This document shows positions 36,423 through 45,886 of a stretch of DNA of 64,000 nt, piece by piece. Source of the DNA: Methanobacteriota archaeon (GTDB lineage Archaea > Halobacteriota > Methanomicrobia > Methanomicrobiales > Methanoculleaceae); the NCBI GenBank assembly GCA_016841955.1, contig JAENYE010000002.1, positions 313,344 through 377,343 of the forward strand, read 5' to 3'. The notes under the pieces are model-generated. The model made no database searches. It was not told the origin of the DNA and saw nothing but the letters and a program-made list of their open reading frames with translations. Both the position numbers and the translations under genes were made by a program. Each line of letters starts with the position of its first letter. Position 1 is the first letter of the stretch.

Positions 36423-37508
36423 ATGATTGAACTTGAAGACGTCTCAAAACGGTTCGATGACAAGGCGGTACTTGCCGGCGTCACCGGACGGATCGAACGG
36501 GGAGAGATCTTTGCCGTCATCGGGCCGAGCGGGGCCGGGAAGTCGACTCTGCTGCGCCTCGTCGACCTCCTCGATACTCCGACGGAAGGAGCAATCCGGA
36601 TCGACGGCACCGACGTCCACGCCGATAAGGGGCAGAGCCTATCCATCCGCCGGATGATGGGGATGGTCTTCCAGAAACCGGCCGTCTTTAACTCGACGGT
36701 CGCGGAAAACATCGCCGTCGGCCTCCGGTTCCGGGGGGCGGACGAGAGGGCGATCCGCGAGAAGGTCGAGGACGCCCTCGAGATTGTCGGCCTTGCCGGC
36801 TACGGAGAGCGGAGAGCGCGGACGCTCTCGGGCGGGGAGATGCAACGGGTGGCTCTTGCCCGGGCGATGGTGATCGAGCCGGAGATTCTCTTAATGGACG
36901 AGCCGACCGCGAACCTCGACCCGGTCTCGGTGGAGAAGATCGAGGAACTGGTGTTCTGCATCAACCGCGACCTCGGCACGACGATCCTCTTCTCGACCCA
37001 CGACATGTACCAGGGGCAGCGGCTCGCCCACCGGATCGGCGTGCTGATGAACGGTGTATTTGCACAGGTAGGGACCCCAAGAGAGGTCTTCACCCTGCCG
37101 GCGAGCCGGGACGTCGCCCGGTTTGTTGGGATCGAGAACGTCATTGAAGGAGTCGTTGTGGCCGGTGAAGACGGCACCGTCACCGTCGACGCCGGTGGCG
37201 TCAGGGTCAGGGCGAAGTCGCCGTTTCCCCGGGGAGAGAGGGTCTCGCTCTGCATCCGCTCAGAGGATATCCGGATCGCCCCGGCGATCAGGGCGAGGAG
37301 GGTCTTTGACGGGAACATCCTCCCCGGCACGGTGACGTCCGTCGTCCCGCGCGGCCCGTTCAGCAGGGTGACGGTCGACTGCGGGCTCCCTCTCTCGTCC
37401 GTCCTCTCCTGGAAGGCGGTGGAAGATCTCGACATCCGCGAAGGAGGCCGCGTCGAAGTCTCGTTTGCGGCGGAGTCGGTCCACGCCGTTCGGGCGGCGC
37501 AGGACTGA
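36423..37508 (+). CDS. tupC: Tungstate ABC transporter ATP-binding protein, system 2
   Basis: 361 residues. Walker A GPSGAGKST, signature LSGGEMQRVALAR, Walker B ILLMDEPTANLD, switch STHDMYQGQRLAHR. C-terminal accessory domain from about residue 240 with TOBE-like strands (GVRVRAKSPFPRGERVSLCI, then FSRVTVDCGLPLSSVLSWKA). Same layout as system 1. Confidence 0.9.
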   Translation: MIELEDVSKRFDDKAVLAGVTGRIERGEIFAVIGPSGAGKSTLLRLVDLLDTPTEGAIRIDGTDVHADKGQSLSIRRMMGMVFQKPAVFNSTVAENIAVGLRFRGADERAIREKVEDALEIVGLAGYGERRARTLSGGEMQRVALARAMVIEPEILLMDEPTANLDPVSVEKIEELVFCINRDLGTTILFSTHDMYQGQRLAHRIGVLMNGVFAQVGTPREVFTLPASRDVARFVGIENVIEGVVVAGEDGTVTVDAGGVRVRAKSPFPRGERVSLCIRSEDIRIAPAIRARRVFDGNILPGTVTSVVPRGPFSRVTVDCGLPLSSVLSWKAVEDLDIREGGRVEVSFAAESVHAVRAAQD

Positions 37509-37522
37509 TCCCGCCTCTCTTC

Positions 37523-38908
37523 TTACTCCCTGCCGTTCTGCGCCGCGAGGTGCTCCCGCACCTCCGCAAGGTGCCGATCCAGCCGCTGCCTGAACTCCCC
37601 GGGATCGAGCGCCTGTGCTTCGTGGCCGCACAGGAGCAGGATCCGGTCGGCCTGTGCGATAAGGATGTCGAGCGACGAGGCGGCGAAGAGGATCGCCGTC
37701 TCCCCGAGCGCCTCGCGGCGGGTGGCAAGCAGGGTGGAGAGCGGCGTCACCTCCCCGCTCTGGAGGCAGCCCGGCACCAGCAGGTTGGTCGCGGCGCGGT
37801 CTTCGTCGAGGATGAGGAGCGGTACTGCGGCCAGAAGCGCGGTCTGGATCTTGTGCGCCATCACGAGCGAGCCGCTCCCCCAGCCGTAGGCCGCCCGGGG
37901 CTCGCCGCCGATGCCGGGCGGGAGGCTGCGGAAGAAAAGACTGACGTCCGCGCCGACGAGTCCCTGCTCGCTCGCCTCCGCCCGGGCTATCCCGTCGACG
38001 CTGACGAGAAGCTCCCGCCCGTCCCCCGCGGCGTGGTCGTCCTGTCCGGCGACGACCGAATGAAGGAAGGTGCTCTTCCCTTCGGCGTTCGAACCTGCGA
38101 CCGCGAAGGCCTCCCGGCGCCGGAGTGCAAGGCCGGTCACGACCCTGCCGCTGCCCGCGAGTTCCACCTCGACCGGGTCGAGCTCCCGCGGGCAGCGGAA
38201 CGGAACGTGCACCCCCTCCTTCGGGCCCGCAATCCGGTGGTGGCACCTGAACCGGGTGAACCGGCGGGCCGGCCGCGTGCCGTCGGCGATGAACGAGACA
38301 AGCCCCATTCCGGGCAGGGCGCGCCGGAGCGCCTTCTGGTCGACGGAGAGGTCGCGCGCCGCGGCAAGGGGGCCGTCCGGCACCCGGCGCACGACATGGT
38401 CGAGAGCCTCGAGGAGGGCACCAAGCCGTTCCGTAACCTCCCCGACCGCGTCCGGCACGGGCGGCCCGGGGTACGGGAGAGCGCCCCTGACGACGAGGCG
38501 GACCCCATCGCCGTCGATCCGGTTATCCTGGTCCGGCCGCCAGAGGTCGGTCCCGATGGCGCTCCTTGATGCGATCAGCGTGACCGGTTCGACGTTTTGC
38601 AGGCAGTGGCGGGGGTGCTCCGTCCCGGTCCCGGCGATCGGGCCGAGATCCCGTTCGGCGGGAACCGCCGCCTTGATCGCCTCGATGATGACCCCGGCAG
38701 CCCCGTCGGCCCCGGGACCGGGCATCGCCACCGGCGCCGTGAGCAGGACGGGGATGCTGAACCTGAGCGCCGTCGTATCGAGCGACCGGACGAGGTAGGT
38801 GTTGACGAGGTCTCTCACCCTCTGCCGGTCGATGCGTGCCCGGCCGTCTCCGAGAACCGGGATGATCCGGTGAACCTCCCCCTGCCAGGAGCCCTCCGTT
38901 CCGCTCAT
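37523..38908 (-). CDS. Predicted ABC-class ATPase (COG3044/DUF type)
   Basis: 461 residues. The N-terminal 230 residues are the family-specific region (GEVHRIIPVLGDGRARIDRQ, then RFSIPVLLTAP and CLQNVEPVTLIASRSAIG). The C-terminal part is ATPase: P-loop GSNAEGKSTFL, a signature-like region GEPRAAYGWGSGSLVMAHKI, and Walker B LLILDEDRAATNLLVPG, the DED-AATN variant of COG3044 proteins. No membrane segments. Cellular role unknown. It converges on tupC of system 2 with a 14-base gap. Confidence 0.8.
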   Translation of the reverse strand: MSGTEGSWQGEVHRIIPVLGDGRARIDRQRVRDLVNTYLVRSLDTTALRFSIPVLLTAPVAMPGPGADGAAGVIIEAIKAAVPAERDLGPIAGTGTEHPRHCLQNVEPVTLIASRSAIGTDLWRPDQDNRIDGDGVRLVVRGALPYPGPPVPDAVGEVTERLGALLEALDHVVRRVPDGPLAAARDLSVDQKALRRALPGMGLVSFIADGTRPARRFTRFRCHHRIAGPKEGVHVPFRCPRELDPVEVELAGSGRVVTGLALRRREAFAVAGSNAEGKSTFLHSVVAGQDDHAAGDGRELLVSVDGIARAEASEQGLVGADVSLFFRSLPPGIGGEPRAAYGWGSGSLVMAHKIQTALLAAVPLLILDEDRAATNLLVPGCLQSGEVTPLSTLLATRREALGETAILFAASSLDILIAQADRILLLCGHEAQALDPGEFRQRLDRHLAEVREHLAAQNGRE

Positions 38909-39005
38909 GCCCTCTCATCAGGTAATGGTGCCCCGGACCCCAAGGCTCTTTCCGCACGGCTCCCTTCCCTGGTCTTAAATATCCGCACGGCCCACCATTT
39001 CTACA

Positions 39006-39791
39006 ATGGAACTGACAGTCCTCGCCAGCGGGAGCAAAGGAAACTGCACCTATCTGCGAGGGGAGCGGGGTGCGCTGCTCATCGACGCGGGGCTCTCCGC
39101 ACGTGAGACCCTTCGCCGCCTCTCGAACGCCGGTGGAGACGCAACGCTCGTCGAGGGAATCCTTGTCACTCACGAGCATATCGACCACATCCGGGGCGTC
39201 GACGTTCTGGCAAGGAGGCTTGGCGTGCCCGTCTACGCGACCGGCGGCACGCTTGAGGAGTTCTCCAGGAAATGCGGGACGACGTCCGCAGAGGTCCGGC
39301 TGTGCCGGTACGGCGAGCAGTTCGCTGTGGGCGACTTCTCGATCGAGCCCTTCGCCACTTCCCACGACGCCCGGGAACCCTGCGGGTTCTGCGTCAGGGA
39401 AGGCGGCCTCCGTATCGGGTGCTGCACCGACACCGGCACCGTCACCACAACCATCTTCGACCGGCTCGCATCCTGCGACGCCGTTCTCCTGGAGAGCAAT
39501 CACTGTCCCGACATGCTCGAAAACGGCCCGTACCCCGCGTACTTGAAGAGCCGGATACGATCGAAACGCGGGCATCTCTCGAACCCCGATGCCGCCCGCT
39601 GCCTGCAGAGGCTCGCCGATCACATCCACATGGCGATGCTTGCCCACGTAAGCGAGATCAATAACACGCCGGATAAGGTGCTTCTCTCCGCGCTCGAAGG
39701 GCTCGGGTTCTACTCCGACCAGGTCGGGGTCACCGTGGCACCCCAGGACCCCGGGGCGGTGCACCCGGAGTCCTACGGCTTCAGGCTCTGA
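39006..39791 (+). CDS. YycJ-like metallo-beta-lactamase fold hydrolase
   Basis: 261 residues. The start LTVLASGSKGNCTYLRG and the zinc motif THEHIDHIRGVD (HxHxDH) define the YycJ/WalJ branch; the further ligand sites are SHDA and ESNHC, and MAMLAHVSEINN gives the last His. Bacterial members are 5'-3' DNA exonucleases implicated in repair; the archaeal role is inferred by analogy. A TATA-like CTTAAATAT lies about 35 bases before the ATG, so the leader is short. Confidence 0.85.
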   Translation: MELTVLASGSKGNCTYLRGERGALLIDAGLSARETLRRLSNAGGDATLVEGILVTHEHIDHIRGVDVLARRLGVPVYATGGTLEEFSRKCGTTSAEVRLCRYGEQFAVGDFSIEPFATSHDAREPCGFCVREGGLRIGCCTDTGTVTTTIFDRLASCDAVLLESNHCPDMLENGPYPAYLKSRIRSKRGHLSNPDAARCLQRLADHIHMAMLAHVSEINNTPDKVLLSALEGLGFYSDQVGVTVAPQDPGAVHPESYGFRL

Positions 39792-39804
39792 GGGCTCCGC
39801 CCAC

Positions 39805-41091
39805 TCACGCTTTCCGAATCGTGCAGACCATGCCGATCACGACACCCGCGGCATCGACGATCGGGTCGGCGGAGATGCGGACCGCCTGCTTTGAGCCGTC
39901 GTTTCTCACGAGTACCGTCCCTTCGACGCACTCTGCGGACCTGCCCCGCCCCAGCACTTCCCCGGTGAGAAGTTCCCGGGCATCGTGGCCCGAAAAGAGG
40001 GGCCATACCGGCCTTCCGTTCAGTTCTTCTCCGGCGTAGCCGGTCAGGTGCTCGGCCTCCCGGCTGACGATGATGACCGTCCCGTCGGCGTCGGTGGTGA
40101 TCCTTGCCTCCTCCGGTTCAGCCGCACCCAGGGTGCCCTGCTCGACCGATAAGTCCAGCCATTCCTCCGCAGCTTTGCGTTCGGTCATCTCGATGTAGTA
40201 GAGGAGACGCTCGAGCTGCCGGTTCGCACGTTCGAGTTCGGCGGTCCGCTCGGCAACGAGTTCCTCCAGGTGCTCGCGGTGCCGGTGCAGCTCCTGCTCC
40301 GCCTTCTTTCGCTCCGTGATCTCCCTGAGGATGACCATCAGGTGCATCTCGTACAACGGTAAAACGCGGGCTTCGTAATGCCGGGCCTCTCCGTTTTCCG
40401 TGTGGCTGAACTCCAGCGGTGCTACGGGCGCATTCGTCCGGAAGGCCTCCTGCAGTGCACCCAAAAGTTCCTCCCCTATCACGGGCGGGAGCAGATCCTG
40501 TATCCGCCGTCCGAGCAGCGTCCGGGGCACAAGCGGCGTCTCCGCCTGTCTGCCTGCTCTGGAATCGAGGATCGTGCCGTCGGCGTTCAGCCGAATGAAG
40601 AGATCGGGAAAAGCTTCGATCACCGCGGTCAGTTCGGATGTGGCCTGCCTGAGGCGCTCCTCGGTCAGCGCCTGCTCGGTGATGTCCCGGATGGTGAGCA
40701 GGACACAGCCATCCTCGACCGACGCACGCCGGAACTCGAAATCACGCACCTTTCCGTCCCGGCAGACCACACTGGCGACCATGATACTACGGTCGCCCTG
40801 CAGCAGTTCCTCCCCCATACCCTGCACTTTTTCCCGGTATGCCGGGTTCGGGTGGGCACGCTCGAACCATAGAGCGAGAGTCGGGACATCTTCCCGGGTA
40901 TACCCGGTGATCCGGGTAAACGCCGGGTTCAGGTACCGGCATCCGCCCATACCGTCCACCAGAACGAGTCCGTCCGGCGCTTCACGGAGGATCGAGATAT
41001 AGACATTCTCTCCAAGGTGCGGCGATTCCCCGGCACCGTCGGCACCGGATGCTCCCCTCCCGGTATCTCGAGTAGTATTGTTTCCCGTCAT
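39805..41091 (-). CDS. Triple-PAS sensory protein lacking a kinase domain
   Basis: 428 residues: PAS 1 (about 30-145, YISILREAPDGLVLVDGMGG to VLLTIRDITEQ), PAS 2 (about 150-270, ending VILREITERKKAEQEL), a coiled coil (HREHLEELVAERTAELERAN), then PAS 3 (about 335-428, ending IGMVCTIRKA). There is no histidine kinase or output domain, and no membrane segment, so it is a cytoplasmic sensor that must act through a partner. A TATA candidate (GAATATATC on the minus strand) lies near 41166-41174. Confidence 0.85.
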   Translation of the reverse strand: MTGNNTTRDTGRGASGADGAGESPHLGENVYISILREAPDGLVLVDGMGGCRYLNPAFTRITGYTREDVPTLALWFERAHPNPAYREKVQGMGEELLQGDRSIMVASVVCRDGKVRDFEFRRASVEDGCVLLTIRDITEQALTEERLRQATSELTAVIEAFPDLFIRLNADGTILDSRAGRQAETPLVPRTLLGRRIQDLLPPVIGEELLGALQEAFRTNAPVAPLEFSHTENGEARHYEARVLPLYEMHLMVILREITERKKAEQELHRHREHLEELVAERTAELERANRQLERLLYYIEMTERKAAEEWLDLSVEQGTLGAAEPEEARITTDADGTVIIVSREAEHLTGYAGEELNGRPVWPLFSGHDARELLTGEVLGRGRSAECVEGTVLVRNDGSKQAVRISADPIVDAAGVVIGMVCTIRKA

Positions 41092-41330
41092 TGTAACCGA
41101 TCCTCCACGGCGTATCTGTGTATTCGGGCCCGTAAGCGTCGTCCGTATGAAATTTTACCTGTCGGAATAGATATATTCATCGTTATGCCTTTCCGTTCTA
41201 TCTTAGAGATTGGTTTTTTTAACGGGGCATCCAGGGGACTGCCGTGAATTCAACACAGATGCAACGCGCCGGGCGACCCATGGAAGGGACGCGGGGTTCC
41301 TAGGGGGGCTTTGCAGCACAGAGCCACGTA

Positions 41331-42509
41331 TCAGTACTCCCTGATCTTCAGGATCTGCATACCGTACTGGTCGACGCTCGTGAAGAAAGCAGACCTCGCC
41401 CGTTTCGCCCGCTCTTCGTCTCCTTCGACGAAGTCCCGGAGGATGTGCTCCAGTGCCGTGACGTAGTACTCCCGCCCGCGCGAAGCCTTCTTTACCTCCT
41501 CAAAGCAGAGGTAACTCTCGTTCTTGCGGTTGCACATGACCTCGAGCACGGTATCGAGCATCAGGAGCAGGTGCCGGGGGAACCTTTTCAGGATCGCCAG
41601 TTTCCTGAAACTCGCGTAGGATCTCTGTTGTCCTCCGAGAATCGCAAGTTTCATCCCGTAGTAGAGCGGCTCGTGGTCGTCGGGATACTGCTGCATCATC
41701 TGTTTGACGATAGCAGCGGCACCGCTCCCGTTGCGCATCTCTACGCGGGTGTTGAACGCCTCCGCCAGGAAGAACCTGTTATCCGAGAACCGTTCCGTAG
41801 CAAGGGCAAGGAGGTGCTGGCGGCGCTCGGCGTTCCCCTCGTGCTTCGTCCAGGAGATACCGATGCGATAGAACTCCGGTTCGCTCGGGAACCAGGTGAA
41901 CGCCAGGTCCAGCATGTACCAGAAGATCGAGTTCAGCATGGTGTCTTTTCGATCCAGGATCCCGAGACGGTTGAGCGGGGCGTGGGTCCGGGAGAGATTC
42001 AGCATCTCCTCGCGGGCATGCAGCTCCAGGTCGTCGGGACGGACACCCTGCGCCCTGTTCTTTGCCAGTGACAGGGCGTAGTAACAATAGGCAATTGCGG
42101 CGGTGATACGGCCGTCGTAGCTCTTGTGGGGCGTAAGGTACTCGATGGCATTGTAGTAGTTGCCGGTATCGATCAGTTTGAGGCCCACGATCACATCGAG
42201 GGTTACCCGCCCCTTTCTCCGCCGCTTGTTCCCCATGGCATGCCGCAGGGTCTTCTCGAGGAACTCTGCCGTAGGGGCCTCGTTCGTGGTGTTGATGAGC
42301 GTGAAGGCGGTCCCATCGATGAAGTCATCGTAGGTCCTGTCGTCGAGATCAGGGAAGGTCTTGTCGAGCGTGGCGGCAACGTGCCCGAAGAAGACCGGAA
42401 GGTTCGCCTCCACCAGGTCGGTATGTTTTACGATGTAATCGTCCATGGTAGCCCGGAGCTGCTCGAGCCTCCTGTTCCGGAGCGCTTCAGGCTGCCATGC
42501 ATCTTCCAT
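41331..42509 (-). CDS. Hypothetical helical (TPR-like) cytoplasmic protein
   Basis: 392 residues, strongly helical, no signal or membrane segment. The middle has pairs of helices with repeat character (VIVGLKLIDTGNYYNAIEYL, GRITAAIAYCYYALSLAKNR, TMLNSIFWYMLDLAFTWFPS, PEFYRIGISWTKHEGNAERR), resembling a divergent TPR/alpha-solenoid. N-terminus resembles no catalytic family. I do not recognise it. A TATA-like ATATAACAAAAAATATC on the minus strand lies about 30 bases upstream, consistent with a short leader. Confidence 0.75.
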   Translation of the reverse strand: MEDAWQPEALRNRRLEQLRATMDDYIVKHTDLVEANLPVFFGHVAATLDKTFPDLDDRTYDDFIDGTAFTLINTTNEAPTAEFLEKTLRHAMGNKRRRKGRVTLDVIVGLKLIDTGNYYNAIEYLTPHKSYDGRITAAIAYCYYALSLAKNRAQGVRPDDLELHAREEMLNLSRTHAPLNRLGILDRKDTMLNSIFWYMLDLAFTWFPSEPEFYRIGISWTKHEGNAERRQHLLALATERFSDNRFFLAEAFNTRVEMRNGSGAAAIVKQMMQQYPDDHEPLYYGMKLAILGGQQRSYASFRKLAILKRFPRHLLLMLDTVLEVMCNRKNESYLCFEEVKKASRGREYYVTALEHILRDFVEGDEERAKRARSAFFTSVDQYGMQILKIREY

Positions 42510-42813
42510 ATCTCTACAGGTGGAAAGCGACAGAGATATTTTTTGTTATATGATCTTCGGACCTCAACCGGCGTTAGGGGGCATCCATCCCCGCATCCGC
42601 CCCTTTCAGGAGAGGAAACGGCCGGACGAGGTTCATTTCGAACCGACGATCGGGCAGCCCCTGCCGCCGGCCCGACCCGACACCGTACTGCGGCGATGCC
42701 GGCCTTCAACAGGTAAAATCGCCGATCACACGAATGGAATGCTCCATCAGGCATGATGTTCACAACGTTTATCCCGGCGGACCCCAAAACCTCTCGCACA
42801 TAGGTGTGATCGC
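42510..42813. other. 304-base divergent intergenic region
   Basis: It holds the promoter of the minus-strand helical protein gene (AT island 42535-42552) and the leader of the thioesterase gene (AGGTGTGATC before the GTG). Short frames here have no family match. No repeat copy seen. Confidence 0.45.
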
Positions 42814-43224
42814 GTGGGTTATATCGACGAACTGAAACAGGTGGGAAGGGACGCGAATCCCTTCTTCACGTTGATGGGGATAGAAGTGAACGAGTTCGGC
42901 GACGGGTGCGCCCGCCTCACCATGGAGGTCCGGCCGGATATGTTGAACGGCGCCGGGTGGCTCCAGGGAGGAGTCTACGTGGCGCTCGCAGACGAGGCGA
43001 TTGCGCTTGCGCTCTACACGCTCCTTGCCGAGAACGAGAGGATCGCCACGATCGACGAGCACACCAGCTTCCTAAAAGGCGTCAACGCCGGTACGATCAC
43101 CGCCACCGGGCGGGTCGTCCGCAAAGGGCGCCGGGTGGCGTTTGCAGACGGAGAAGTCCGGAGCGCGGCAGACGACACGCTCCTCACCCGGACGTCGACA
43201 TCGTTCGCGGTCATCGAAGGGTAG
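42814..43224 (+). CDS. PaaI-type hotdog thioesterase
   Basis: 136 residues from GTG. Hotdog-fold features: [20 protein letters not shown], then [20 protein letters not shown], the position of the HGG...D active-site motif of PaaI thioesterases; here the usual His is replaced (LQGG). The ending [20 protein letters not shown] fits. It would hydrolyse acyl-CoA esters. The motif substitution makes the substrate and activity uncertain. About 140 bases before pyrG. Confidence 0.8.
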   Translation: MGYIDELKQVGRDANPFFTLMGIEVNEFGDGCARLTMEVRPDMLNGAGWLQGGVYVALADEAIALALYTLLAENERIATIDEHTSFLKGVNAGTITATGRVVRKGRRVAFADGEVRSAADDTLLTRTSTSFAVIEG

Positions 43225-43361
43225 CGCTGCAGCGGACGCTCGGCCGAAACCCCCATGGCGCAGGCAGGGATTTCCCGGGAATGCCGGAACAATACATTCT
43301 CAACATCCGAGATCACATACATAAGATAGAGCATCTGGAACAACCGGAGGAGAACGAGAGT

Positions 43362-44951
43362 TTGAAGTATATCGTTGTAACCGGCGGTGTCATGAGTGGA
43401 CTCGGGAAGGGCATCACCACCGCATCCATCGGCCGCCTCTTAAAAAACCGCGGCTACCAGGTAACGGCGGTGAAGATCGACCCGTACCTGAACATCGATG
43501 CCGGCACCATGAACCCCGCCCAGCACGGTGAGGTCTTCGTCCTCTCCGACGGCGGGGAAGTCGACCTCGATCTCGGCAACTACGAACGGTTCCTGAACAT
43601 CAACCTCAGGTCGATCCACAACATCACGACGGGCAAGGTTTATCGGAGCGTCATCGAGAGAGAGCGGCGCGGGGACTTCCTCGGCGCGACCGTCCAGATC
43701 ATCCCCCACATCACCGACGAGATCAGGCACTGCATCAGCCGTGCGGCAGAGGAGGAGATCAACGGCGGCAAGACGGCCGAGATCTGCCTGGTAGAGGTCG
43801 GCGGCACCGTAGGCGATATCGAAAGCATGCCGTTCCTCGAAGCGGTCCGGCAGATGCACGGCGAACTTGCGCCGCAGGACATGATCCTGGTCCACGTCAC
43901 CCTGGTCCCGGTGGACACCATGGGGGACCTCAAGACCAAACCCACGCAGCACTCGGTCAAGGCCCTGCGGGAACTCGGGCTGCAGCCCGATGTCATCGTG
44001 GGCAGGAGCAGCGAGGTGATCAGCCCGCAGACGAAGAAGAAGATCTCTGCCTTCACCGACGTCCCGGTGAAAGCCGTCATCTCCGCAAAGGACGTCCCCG
44101 ACATATACCAGATCCCGGTGGAACTGGAGAAGGAAGGGCTTGCGGACGTCGTCTGCAGGTACCTGGGCCTCGAGAACAGGGACCCGGATCCCGCATGGTA
44201 CCGGGTCGTCTCGCAGGAATATACGCACCGGGCGACGGTCGCCATCGTCAGCAAATACGGGATCGAGGACGTCTACATCTCCATCAAAGAGTCGCTCAAG
44301 CACGCCGGAAGAGCGCTCTCCACGGAGGTGAACATACGCTGGCTGGATGCGGAGACATTCGACCTTCATGACCTCGCCGACGTCGACGGCATCCTGATCC
44401 CGGGAGGATTCGGTAAACGCGGCATCGAAGGCAAGATCCGGGCGATACAGTATGCCCGCGAGAACAAGAAACCCTACCTCGGCCTCTGCCTCGGCTTCCA
44501 GCTCGCGGTGATCGAGTATGCACGGCACGTCCTCGGCATTAATGACGCCACCAGCGAAGAGATGGGGAAGGGAACGCACGTCATCGCCATCCTCCCCGAG
44601 CAGGAGGAGGTCTCCGACCTCGGCGGCACGATGCGTCTCGGGGACTGCGACATCGTCCTCAGGGACGGGACAAGGGTGGCCGGTCTCTACGGCAGGACCG
44701 CGATCGTGGAGCGGCACCGCCACCGCTACGAGGTGAACCCGGAGTTCATCGCCGACCTCGAGGGCGCCGGCCTCGTCTTCTCGGGCTCCTGCGGAGAGCG
44801 GATGGAGGTCTGCGAGCTCCCGGATCACCCCTTCTACCTTGCCACACAGTTCCACCCCGAGTTCAAATCAAGCCCGACAAACCCCTCCCCGCCCTACATC
44901 GGCTTTGTAGATGCATGCAAGAAGAATAAATCAACTTCAGAGACCAGGTGA
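43362..44951 (+). CDS. pyrG: CTP synthase
   Basis: 529 residues from a TTG at 43362, chosen because GGAGGAG lies nine bases upstream and it gives the universal start (M)[18 protein letters not shown]; an in-frame ATG at 43281 would add 27 residues. Synthetase domain: [35 protein letters not shown]. Glutaminase domain: CLGFQ nucleophile, QFHPEF His-Glu. It aminates UTP to CTP with glutamine. Starts a gene run with guaAB and argD. Confidence 0.95.
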   Translation: MKYIVVTGGVMSGLGKGITTASIGRLLKNRGYQVTAVKIDPYLNIDAGTMNPAQHGEVFVLSDGGEVDLDLGNYERFLNINLRSIHNITTGKVYRSVIERERRGDFLGATVQIIPHITDEIRHCISRAAEEEINGGKTAEICLVEVGGTVGDIESMPFLEAVRQMHGELAPQDMILVHVTLVPVDTMGDLKTKPTQHSVKALRELGLQPDVIVGRSSEVISPQTKKKISAFTDVPVKAVISAKDVPDIYQIPVELEKEGLADVVCRYLGLENRDPDPAWYRVVSQEYTHRATVAIVSKYGIEDVYISIKESLKHAGRALSTEVNIRWLDAETFDLHDLADVDGILIPGGFGKRGIEGKIRAIQYARENKKPYLGLCLGFQLAVIEYARHVLGINDATSEEMGKGTHVIAILPEQEEVSDLGGTMRLGDCDIVLRDGTRVAGLYGRTAIVERHRHRYEVNPEFIADLEGAGLVFSGSCGERMEVCELPDHPFYLATQFHPEFKSSPTNPSPPYIGFVDACKKNKSTSETR

Positions 44952-44960
44952 GACAGCAGA

Positions 44961-45878
44961 ATGGTAAACGTTGAGAAATTTATCGACCATGCAGTCCGGC
45001 AGATACGCGATACTGCAGGTGAAGATAAGGTCGTGATGGCACTCTCCGGCGGCGTGGACTCGTCGGTCTGCGCGGCGCTGGCTACCCGTGCCATCGGTGA
45101 TGCGCTCGTCTCGATATACGTGGATACCGGCCTCATGCGGAAGGGGGAGACCGAACGGATACGGTCCCTCTTTGCCGACGCAAATCTCCGCGTTGTGGAT
45201 GCGAGCGATGAGTTCTTCGAGGCGCTCGCGGGCATCACCGATCCCGAAGAGAAGCGCAAGGCCATCGGCGAGAAGTTCATCCGGATCTTCGAGCGGGAGG
45301 CAAAACGCACGGGAGCGACGATGCTCCTGCAGGGAACCATTTACCCCGACCGCATCGAGAGCGAGGGGGGCATCAAGAGCCACCACAACGTGGGAGGCAT
45401 GCCCCTCGATATTGAGTTCAAGGGTATCATCGAGCCGATCGCGGACCTCTACAAGGACGAGGTCCGCGACGTGGCCGGCGGGCTCGGGCTCCCGGTTGAG
45501 ATCCAGCACAGGATGCCCTTCCCGGGACCGGGGCTTGCCGTCCGGGTGCTCGGCGAGGTGACGAAGGAGAAGGTCGCGATCGTCCGGGAGGCAAACGCCA
45601 TCGTCGAGGAGTGCCTGGTGGAGAAGTACCAGCCCTGGCAGTGTTTCGCGGCGCTCGTAGGTCTCGGGACCGGGGTTAAGGGAGATATCCGGCTGCACGG
45701 CTGGATCGTCGCGGTCCGGGCCGTCGGGTCACGGGACGGCATGACCGCCGACCCCCTGCCCCTGCCCTACGATACCCTTTCCCGGATAGCGACCCGGATC
45801 ACCGCCGAGATCCCCGGCGTCGCCCGGGTCGTCTACGACGTCACCCCGAAACCCCCGGCGACGATCGAGTACGAGTGA
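44961..45878 (+). CDS. guaAB: GMP synthase subunit B (ATP pyrophosphatase)
   Basis: 305 residues. PP-loop [15 protein letters not shown], then [32 protein letters not shown] and [16 protein letters not shown]. It is the synthetase half only; archaea encode the glutaminase as a separate subunit, which is not in this window. Converts XMP to GMP. The stop overlaps a possible GTG start of argD. Confidence 0.95.
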   Translation: MVNVEKFIDHAVRQIRDTAGEDKVVMALSGGVDSSVCAALATRAIGDALVSIYVDTGLMRKGETERIRSLFADANLRVVDASDEFFEALAGITDPEEKRKAIGEKFIRIFEREAKRTGATMLLQGTIYPDRIESEGGIKSHHNVGGMPLDIEFKGIIEPIADLYKDEVRDVAGGLGLPVEIQHRMPFPGPGLAVRVLGEVTKEKVAIVREANAIVEECLVEKYQPWQCFAALVGLGTGVKGDIRLHGWIVAVRAVGSRDGMTADPLPLPYDTLSRIATRITAEIPGVARVVYDVTPKPPATIEYE

Positions 45879-45886
45879 GAGAGATT

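Noticed and set aside
43281-43361. Upstream ATG as the start of pyrG
   Set aside because: It would add 27 residues not found in the family; the TTG at 43362 has a strong site and gives the universal N-terminus.
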